A DNA stretch of 64,000 bases from Ptychodera flava (lineage: Eukaryota; Hemichordata; Enteropneusta; Ptychoderidae), in contig NC_091928.1 of NCBI RefSeq assembly GCF_041260155.1, forward strand, positions 31,047,388-31,111,387, in the 5' to 3' direction. The position numbers and the translations under genes were made by a program. Below are positions 55,652-64,000 of the stretch, piece after piece (position 1 is the first letter of the stretch; every line of letters starts with the position of its first letter). The notes under the pieces were generated by a model. That model worked only from the letters and a program-made list of their open reading frames with translations. It made no database searches and was not told the origin of the DNA.

Positions 55652-57097
55652 TTTATCATGCCAATTGCCAGTTACCTATCAAAAGTTGCAAGAAAACAGA
55701 AAATTCCTTTTCAAATATTTGCAATGGGCTGCAATTTTCTTGACCCCATGAATCCGTATGTAAACTATAGCTCCTGACAGTGGCGACTGCGTGAACAAAC
55801 AGTGCCTCGGCGAGAATATTCTAGGCTAAAAGAATTATCATCTGAAAAGTAACTGGTCGGGAAAAATCCTAGAGGAGATTATCAATGTATTAAGCCATGA
55901 TATTGATAAGACAGATATAGTAGATGCCTTGTGTATAATGTAGCATTCATGCTTTATAATTTGCTGAATGTAGGGAAAATAACACTTCGGAGGAATTATA
56001 TTCACTGTGAAGTGAGTGGGAGCAAATTTTACTGGTACCATGTTTTCTTCTTATATATTGTTTGGACGGCTGAAATTGCATTATCGTTGCTATGATTGGT
56101 TACCTAATTGAGGGAACCTACGGTGTGCTTCCCTCTGACAGGTAACTATAAGAGCAAAGAATAAAGTGCATTATGCTTCCTCTCTTGTTCAACAGGGTGA
56201 GGTATATAAATGCAATACCAGGTAACGCAGAAATGTCAGAAGATATTGGGCCCTATTAAGTTTCGCGCTGACTACCATGCCAACGGTCACAAAGATGTGA
56301 TTTACAACATTTGATAAAACTATGACGAATGGTGTTTGTCTTCGTTGGAAAATTTCGGAACAAAGCTCGTATTCGTGGATTACTTATTTCACCTCTTGTT
56401 GTCGCGAAGGCTGAAGATGTGCCAACTAAGACTAAGTCAACAACAGTTCAACCGAGAACTATAAAATTTTGTCCTCAGGCATTATATGATTTTGGATGAA
56501 ACGTTTATTCTGAATATTAATGCCTGATGTCATCCTAAAATCCAAAGTAAGGTCGAGGACAAAACAAGCATTATAGTGGATTTCAAAGACATATTTATTT
56601 TAGAACTTGCAGTGAGTTTGATACAATGAGATCACTTGACAAAGCCCAGCTCTACCATGTTAAATTAAAACAAAGAGTTGGTAGACTTGAGATATATCAC
56701 CGGCAACTTATTTTTTTAATTTTTCTGATACATATCTAAGATAGTCATCGCTATAAATTATTCGTTAAGGTAGAACATATGTTAAGTGCATATAAAAACA
56801 TATGTCAGCCAACTGTATTTTTTATAATGGACTCAGAGAGAAAGACTACTTTAATATTTTTGTGGCATTTATATGGAGCATTTTGGTAATTTTGTACAAA
56901 TTTGATAACAATAGTGATGCGTTTTAAGACCTTATGCTGCCCGAGTCGTGCGTTACACTCCTAGTATCATAGTAGCCTGGACTTTATCTTTCAGTGTTAT
57001 TCTTAGTTTGTTTGTTCGTTTCTCTTTGGAGGGGTGTCGAATTGGCATGTTAAGTGAAGATGGATACTGCTCTGCATGCTGTGTCTCAATTGCGACA
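55652..57097. other. Intergenic between genes B and C
   Basis: No exon or repeat recognised; it should include the 3' end of the gene C transcript. Confidence 0.45.
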
Positions 57098-57548
57098 CTA
57101 AGCAGGTTTTACTAAAACTATGTTAACATCATCGCAAGTCATATAACGTCCTCCCTTCTCTTCGAGAGAATTTTCCATTACAAAATCTAAGACTTTCGTC
57201 AACAAGTCTTGCGGAGCGTTCATGCGAAAGTCTCTCCGTCCAACAAGAACATTAAGAACCACGTTGCCCTCCGCTGACTTCTCTTCAAATACGCCAGTTA
57301 TATCATAGAGGCACTTGCGCACATACATTTGATAAGACAGTCCCTTTGCTTTCATGTACGAAGTAACATCGTTGGAAATTACAAGGTTCATGGGATTTCC
57401 TTCCCACTCCCTGTATTTAATAAACAACTTACCGAGTTCACCTGTCGTAAAAAGAGATAAAAATTCAAAGGTAACTGAGGCTCAACAAACACAAATGCGG
57501 AATGAAGTTAATCTGTTTAAAATTTGTATATATAATTTATATATATAT

Positions 57549-57607
<59 letters not shown>

Positions 57608-57650
57608 CATATATATATTTGGGATTTACCATTGCACGATTGATTCAGCT

Positions 57651-57733
<83 letters not shown>

Positions 57734-60431
57734 AACACACATACACAGGTATGTGCCAACGGCGCGTAATTATTAAAGTGTGTCATGCGCTTGAAATCTA
57801 AGGACAACAGTTCAATATTTCTTTAGGAATCCTATCCACAGTAAGTAGTCACTACAATTAGTCTGAGAAATTCAATATTTGCCTCACTGAGTAACAAAGA
57901 ATCTATACATGGCCAGTTCCGATAAGTCCGCCTCTTAAAAATGTGATAAAAATCGTATATCGATTCTGTCTGTTTTTCTCCGCATAAGAAAACATAATAA
58001 ATACCTTATACAATATGCTTAATGCCCAGGAGAACATAGTCAATGCTTAAGGCAATATGCCACATGCAGGGAACAACATAGTACATGCCTAGAACAACAT
58101 GCTGAATGCCTTTGTAATATAGGTCTTTCTCCCTAACCATGACCTGAGTGTAATTATTCTAGAACAACCTTAAGGTCATTCTCCTCCATGACCTGGAATT
58201 CAATTAATCGCGTTCACCACAAGAAGATATTTTAAAACAGTAATTAGCATATCAATAGAAGTTCCTGATTGTTCTTATATTCTCCTGATCGAATCATTGA
58301 GTATAAATAAGGGCGGCACAGTTTTTCAGCGACACTTTTTCCGGATTACGGTACAATGTTTACGTCAAGATCTTAACACTGGCACGCTGGATTTATTGTT
58401 TGAACTTTGCACGGACCAACCTCAAGCCTAAAAGACTTCTCAATCATCAGACTGTCTGACTCAACTCTGGAGCTTTGTGCCGTGTCAGCTGAATTAAGTA
58501 GCCTGTAAACTTTTACAGTTTGTACTTTATCCCTTGACTTAGTGATTATTTTGTTTATTTTAATTAAATATATTGCATTTTAAATAAAATCGGTGACTTC
58601 ACCATTTTTAGAACAAGATATTGAATGCCTAGGACAACACAATTAATGCCTAAAACAATATGCTAAGTACCTAGCTTAATATGCTGAATGCCAAGGACTA
58701 TATAAGTAACATATTTAATGCTGGTGCATGATGCTGGTTGGCAGGGAGAATATTATAAATACCTTAAAAGATATGTTAAATGCAAATCACAACATGGTAA
58801 TACTCATGAGAACATTTTATTAGGCCACTTATATACCACTGCTAAAGCAACTCGACTCTGTCTATAACAAAATGCATGCATATTCTCGTTAATACATTTG
58901 TTAGGTGCTCTCGTATTTAATATAATAGATCAAATTTTTACTCTTTTACCAATAAAATCTAATTGTTGCTTTCATTATCATGGCAATCAAGGTAAAATAC
59001 ATCTTTGACTTTTGATGAAATGTTAAGCGACCGTGTGCACTGAATAACTTCATTCAGGAAATATATAATGATGTAATGAGCCTGTGTGATTCAAAGGTTT
59101 TTAGGCGACTTAACTTCTTGAAAGTGGTACTCACTGTCTCCGCTACCGATAGTGTTTGTCATCACTCCTCCCGGCAACACCAGATCGTAAAATTGGTCGA
59201 CTGCGAATGTCCAGTCATCAAAGTAATACATACCATGTACGCACATCAGGAGATGGAATTTAGTTTCGTAGCTATTATTTTGTCTTTTAGACATGTATCC
59301 CTCGAAAGTGTCCTCAAACCACTGGAATGTGAGATTTGGATGTTCCGTGGTCATCTCTCTGGCTGTACCCTTGAACTTGTCAAGCTGGATTTTGGCGGGC
59401 TCGACAACATCGACCTTGAGCTTTGAATTAGGGAACAGTTTTACCAGTATCTCGATGATAATTTTCTCTGAGTCACCTATAAAAGGACGACAGTTAGAGA
59501 AATAAAAGAGTTTATAAAATTTGATCTTGATCATTTGACGTGTACAAATATCGCTTTATCTCTTTTAGACGATATCCAAAGGGTAGGGAATCAATTAGAC
59601 ACTATAAATTGTTTGGAAATTACAGACGGCGTCGAGACCACGTGAGCCCGAGTCCGTCTCTCTCTTTAAAACATATGGAAACTAAATCCCCAAAACTCAA
59701 AAATGTATTTCAAAACATTTACAGATGTCACAGTTCCTTGAACTTCATTTTGCCGACGTGAACGCAAATAATATTCAATATAAATCCATTCCTCTGATAT
59801 ATAATGCTACAATTTCCTCAATATGACGTTAATTGTGCAATAGTCAATATCATCATCGAGCGAGAAATTCCGCCCCCCCCCCCTCCACGGAAAAAAAAAT
59901 AGCGAGCCAGTACACAAATGTTAAAAACAGCACATTAGGTGTATTTCATGTTTTAGCATTGAACATTTGTTTCGTTTCGGAATAAAGCATGAGAGTACAG
60001 TTCTGCTGTTCAGGCACATGACCTAGAAACAGTCTGAAACCCCATATACCGAGTTAAATACTGGCTAACACGTACTATTTTTAATATAATGTAAAGGCAG
60101 TGAGTGTGTCATGAAAATGAAGTATGCTATTTGTACTTAAACCTAATTCAGAATATATAGTGTCATGTTATTGGTCTTCAATTGAACGAGTCCCCATCTT
60201 TCTTTGTGAATATCCAAATTATACTCATCTACCTTGTCCCGTTGCTACTGTCAGCATCCTTATATCATCCTTATCTTTAACCACTTTCCTTTCAGACAAA
60301 CCCTTGATGATGCTCTCCCATTCTGCCTTCCATTGTTCGTCAAATACAGTGGTCACTCTCTGTTTGTAAAGTTCGAATGTCTTGAAATAGTATTCCACGT
60401 CGCTGTACATGCTTTCCAGGGAAGACGCCAT
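57098..60431 (-). CDS. Gene C: histamine N-methyltransferase-like enzyme
   Basis: Three coding exons: 60233-60431 (Met start, 66 codons), 59135-59476 (phase 1 to 1) and 57098-57441 (ends TAG). They give 294 residues, against 292 for human HNMT. The layout follows HNMT: N-terminal [19 protein letters not shown] (human begins MASSMRSLFSD), the SAM-binding motif I region [12 protein letters not shown], the acidic strand [14 protein letters not shown], and the substrate-side motif [14 protein letters not shown] matching HMIQMLYYVKD. Family role: a soluble class I SAM-dependent methyltransferase that N-methylates histamine. Motif I lacks the usual first Gly of GGGAG, so substrate or activity may differ. 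HNMT-like genes outside vertebrates often have uncharacterised substrates. The 57442-59134 intron holds TA repeats, a 21-bp-type minisatellite and an LTR-like segment. Confidence 0.85.
57551..57731. repeat. Two (TA)n microsatellites
   Basis: Tracts at about 57551-57604 and 57653-57731 in the last intron of gene C. Confidence 0.95.
57985..58815. repeat. About 21-bp minisatellite split by an inserted segment
   Basis: Units of the type tagaacaacatgctgaatgc occur at 57985-58115 and again at 58612-58815. The intervening 0.5 kb is unrelated, which suggests insertion into an older minisatellite. Confidence 0.6.
58112..58612 (+). mobile_element. LTR-like segment, family unassigned
   Basis: Non-coding insert with a TATA-like gtataaataa (58301-58310) and an AATAAA signal (58583-58588) near its right end, a layout usual for a solo long terminal repeat. 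No target duplication or internal region is seen. Fossil status and family are uncertain. Confidence 0.3.
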
Positions 60432-63400
60432 TCTCACAGTTCTAGTTAAAAACAAATTCCAAAGTCACGAAATATTCTTGTCGTTGTCATTATATGGTCC
60501 GTCGGAAATTGAAAACATATAGCTACACTTTAACTACACTTTCAATTTCGTTGCCATTCGTAACTGCTTGTTAGTCGTTTGCGGCTTAACGTCGCAAATG
60601 CTGGCTGAGCTATATTCAGCTACTCCCGAGAGGCAGTTGCCTGCCAACACATACAAAAACATAAACTGCAGAAGTTTTCCCACTTTCCAAAATAAAGGTA
60701 AAGCTATGTAACCTCCATTAGGAAGAAGTAGGGCACTGTCACATTACGTGAAAAGAAACATTTACTTAACTCTCCATGATAATAATTTGTTCATTGTTGA
60801 CATTTCTACCTGAATGTTTATTACCTTGACAAAGTGAGAAATCACGTACATTACGCATTATAAATATAATTTACAAATGATAATAGTACTGTTTTTAAGC
60901 GATTCTTTACTTGAAACTGTCAATTTTACATCAACCACTTGCATACTATGGTCCATAGATAAGGGATATTAACCGGTTTTGATTGATACTCGCACCATTT
61001 ATAGCTGTCACTTGTATAGCTGTCATTTGTTTTAAAAGCCTACCTATATTTGTCGCATCTAGACCTTAAAGATTAGCTATACAAGACACGAGTTATCCCC
61101 TATCGAAATCAGTTGCACACTTAACACAGGATATGTTTAAAATCAAACCTTATGCTAAACATCTAGATTGACCTCTGAAAGTTGCAATTTTACATTGAAA
61201 GTCACACCTAGTATGCGATCTTTCCTATAATTGAGGTTACTTATAATAATAAATAAAGGCAGCAAAACTTTTAATTCTATGTCTGAATAAATTAGTAACA
61301 GCATCATTTAACGAATATATTGTCTCTTTGTGAATGTACTTTGAGTTTTATGGAAATGTATGACTGTGATATAAATATCAATCCGTTGACCTTTTTAGTC
61401 CAGATTTTGCAAACTTAATAGAAGCCCCCAGAGAGTACAGATGAAGTACACAAGCTTTGAAGGACAGTACACACATAGTTATACATGTCATGTCAGCAGC
61501 GAGTTGACTTAAAGATGTAGCGGCTCAAATCGGCCATTTTTATGGGTATCCAGGACAAACAGCGGGCCGTGAAATAAGACTGTGTAGCATCAACACCATA
61601 TATGAAAGAACATAACTGCCGAGAGGTATTTCATGTGATTCGGGTGAAAATAGAATGCATTTGTATAGTCATGGAGGTATCCTTCATGTACAGAGATAGA
61701 AATAACAAATCAGTTATTTCTTGCATAGTCAATCAAAAGTTTATTTATAATGTTGACCAAAATTTGCGACGTAACTTGATTGCCTACATGAAACTCTTCA
61801 GTCACCCACATTTCGTAATACGATAGTAAAACAGTATTTTTAGACAGGGCATTGTTTTAGTTTTCATTTTTCATGGTGATATTTTTCCACTCTGCTGCAT
61901 ACATGCTCAGTAAATTATGAATGTTAGTCATATTGTAGGAGAAGCATTCTCTACAACTGTACACCTGCACAGGCTTTGCAGTGTATTCCATTGTCTCATA
62001 TTTTTAAACTTTTGACTTGGTAAAGTTTATTTTACATGCTATTATGTTCCCTCGTCCTGTAATATTTTTTGCTAAAAATCTGGATTTTTTTCCAGATAAA
62101 AAATATGCCCAAATAAAGGAAGATGACAACTGCTGGCTTTGCCTCAGCTTGAGACAGTGCACATTGTTTCTTTCATTTGCAGCCATTTTACTTTATGGCA
62201 GCCTTATTTGAATTCCCCCGAAAGTGAGTTAGTCTACGGCGCGCCAAATGTTTTGAAAAATATTATCGTCATAGAGTAAAAATAAACTGTCAAATCAAAT
62301 TAAAGTCTTAAACGTGTATGAATAATAGAAAAGTTCTTTCGTCTTGCATTTTATTAATGTAGCTTTTCGTAAAATTAAAATAGCATTCATTTGAAAATAT
62401 GTGTCATTAAATATTTGAATGTGTCTGTACAGATAAAGATGACGTGCAACCGTCTTTCTCGATTGAAATAAAAATTCAATGGCATTACGGAAGAAAATAA
62501 ACGAGAAAAGTATAACTGCAAAAAAGAGCAGAATGTTATGTAATACATAATTGTAAAATACTCTTTAAACCGTAATGAGAAGATAAACTGTTTGCAAAAA
62601 ATTGGAAATACCACACTCCCATACTTATTGACGTACATACACGTGTATTTGATAAAGGTGCAATGAACGCTGATTATAAGGGAAAAAGCAAAAAAAATCA
62701 AGCACACACACACACAAAAAATATTGAAATGATTAAAAACAAAACCAAAAATAGTACTTTCACTACTACAAAAAATAAAACGAACCACCATCAGGTCTGA
62801 CTAAAAAAAGAAAGAGAATCACAATTGAAAAGTCGACCGAGATCGCGCTGGCATGGCGTTTAGGCTGAAAAGAAACCAAAACGAGGTCAGCTTGAAAAAA
62901 ATCCCCAAAACGAGGTTACCAAAAAAAAACAAAAAAAAAAAAACCGAGGTTAACAAAAAAAAAAAGTAGAAAAAAAGAGGCCCGTTCGAGAAAAGAAAAC
63001 AAGATTGGGACACCCCGCAGAAAAAGCCCAACGTGTAAATTGAATAATACTCAACGGCATGACTGTTACAGTTTAATGCCAGAGGGTTTTGGATCATCAC
63101 ACTCGGATGTTGGACAAGATATTTGGCGTATTTCAGCGATAACTCTGAGCTTCTAGTCTTCAATATCATCTCATGGACGTCCAAGTTACGTCCCATTCTA
63201 TATTAAACAGTTACAAGTGGACAAAACACTCGTGGTGGTTCGTCGGCTGCAAGCGGTCCCCTCGCTCATGGCGTGCCTCAATGTACACTCGAGGTTGTTA
63301 GCCAGCGGCCGGCGGTCCTGTCGCTGGTACAGTACACACCGGCGACCAGCGATCCCTCGCTGTACAGTGTAGGCCCTCCTCTCCCAAACCATAGACAGTC

Positions 63401-63440
63401 TGTGCCCAAACCATGGAGTCCTACCCGAACAATACGATGG
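60432..63440. other. Upstream of gene C, no gene recognised
   Basis: AT-rich DNA. A minus-strand open frame near 63003-63196 (MGRNLDVHEMILKTRSSELS start) is not recognised and has no support. 62870-62990 has A-rich runs with repeated accgaggtt-like motifs. Confidence 0.4.
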
Positions 63441-63566
63441 CTAGCCGCTAGCCCACGGTTACGTGTGGTTCGATACATAGCGGCCGCCGTGTGTATGCCT
63501 AGTAAAATTGCTACCACGCAGCGGCCGCTGTGTATCGAACCACACGTAATAACCGTGGGTTTAGCC
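63441..63566. repeat. Palindrome P1, GC-rich
   Basis: The left arm includes cccacggttacgtgtggttc then gatacatagcggccgc. The right arm is its complement with small changes; the loop is about 33 bp. Confidence 0.8.
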
Positions 63567-63676
63567 TCTGAACGGAGTGTGGCAAAAGCAAAAATACTCA
63601 GGCTAGTAGGACCTACATGTAGAACGCGAACGCGCCCCACTTGACAAACACTGATCAAGCTGATGCTATTTCTCTG

Positions 63677-63790
63677 TAGGCCTATACTGTAACTCTGGGT
63701 GGCAGAGCTGTAAGTTACCGGCGTTACACGGTCAGGCCGTATAACGCCGGTAACTCCACAGCCCTGCCACCCAGAGCAATGTATAGGCTA
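63677..63790. repeat. Palindrome P2, GC-rich
   Basis: Arms of about 54 bp (taggcctata, ctctgggtggcag, gttaccggcgttacacgg and complement) around a loop of about 5 bp. Confidence 0.85.
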
Positions 63791-63888
63791 CTGCACAAAT
63801 ATCGTAGCTCCATATATTGGACGGTGTGGAGATGAAGCTTTCTGCAATGGGGATCGACATGTTTTGTATGTGCCGGTCGACGCGGTCT

Positions 63889-63957
63889 AGCCCTGCGAGT
63901 ATAGTGAGAGTGCCTGGCGTTGCGAAGGCCGGACACTCTCGCCATACTCGTAAGGCT
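63889..63957. repeat. Palindrome P3
   Basis: Arms of about 24 bp (agccctgcgagtatagtgag and its near-complement) with a 20-bp loop. Confidence 0.75.
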
Positions 63958-64000
63958 TGTGCACTGAGGTCCTGCGGGATCGCGGTTGCATCATAGTGCA

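Overview
The window is eukaryotic: genes are split into short exons with GT-AG junctions, separated by AT-rich introns full of microsatellites and transposon remains. Three genes can be read, all on the minus strand. Two are tandem ankyrin-repeat ion-channel paralogues and one is a histamine N-methyltransferase-like gene. An invertebrate deuterostome (acorn worm, lancelet or echinoderm type) would fit this content, but nothing in the sequence fixes the species.

Layout. 124-17300 (-): channel gene A. Its N-terminal and ankyrin exons and first membrane exon are present; the rest lies off the left edge. One large intron of gene A carries a 0.65 kb foldback element (546-1190) and a 4.4 kb terminal-inverted-repeat (TIR) element (1664-6110). 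17.3-36.6 kb: a repeat-rich intergenic block with modular tandem arrays and several dispersed families. 36639-54068 (-): channel gene B, which I could assemble completely as 27 coding exons with matching splice phases, about 995 residues. It encodes an ankyrin domain, a linker, six membrane segments with a pore loop, and a C-terminal coiled coil. A 1.8 kb tandem array of a tRNA-related 325-bp unit sits in its intron at 43.6-45.4 kb. 57098-60431 (-): gene C, three coding exons, 294 residues, histamine N-methyltransferase-like. 63.4-64 kb: a cluster of long GC-rich palindromes.

The most notable point is exon-level tandem duplication inside both channel genes. Gene B has a linker made from three copies of a two-exon cassette and an S2-S3 loop lengthened by copies of a 78-bp exon. 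Gene A has three related N-terminal exons. In each case the repeated unit begins and ends in the same splice phase, so copies can be added or skipped without breaking the frame. This suggests a channel family that changes its cytoplasmic linkers by exon duplication. The two channels share exon lengths and phases (162, 110 and 130 bp exons), which supports their origin by gene duplication. Nothing in the sequence ties gene C to the channels functionally.

Exon boundaries were read by eye from splice motifs, reading-frame continuity and exon length arithmetic. No search was run. The subfamily of the channels is not assigned.
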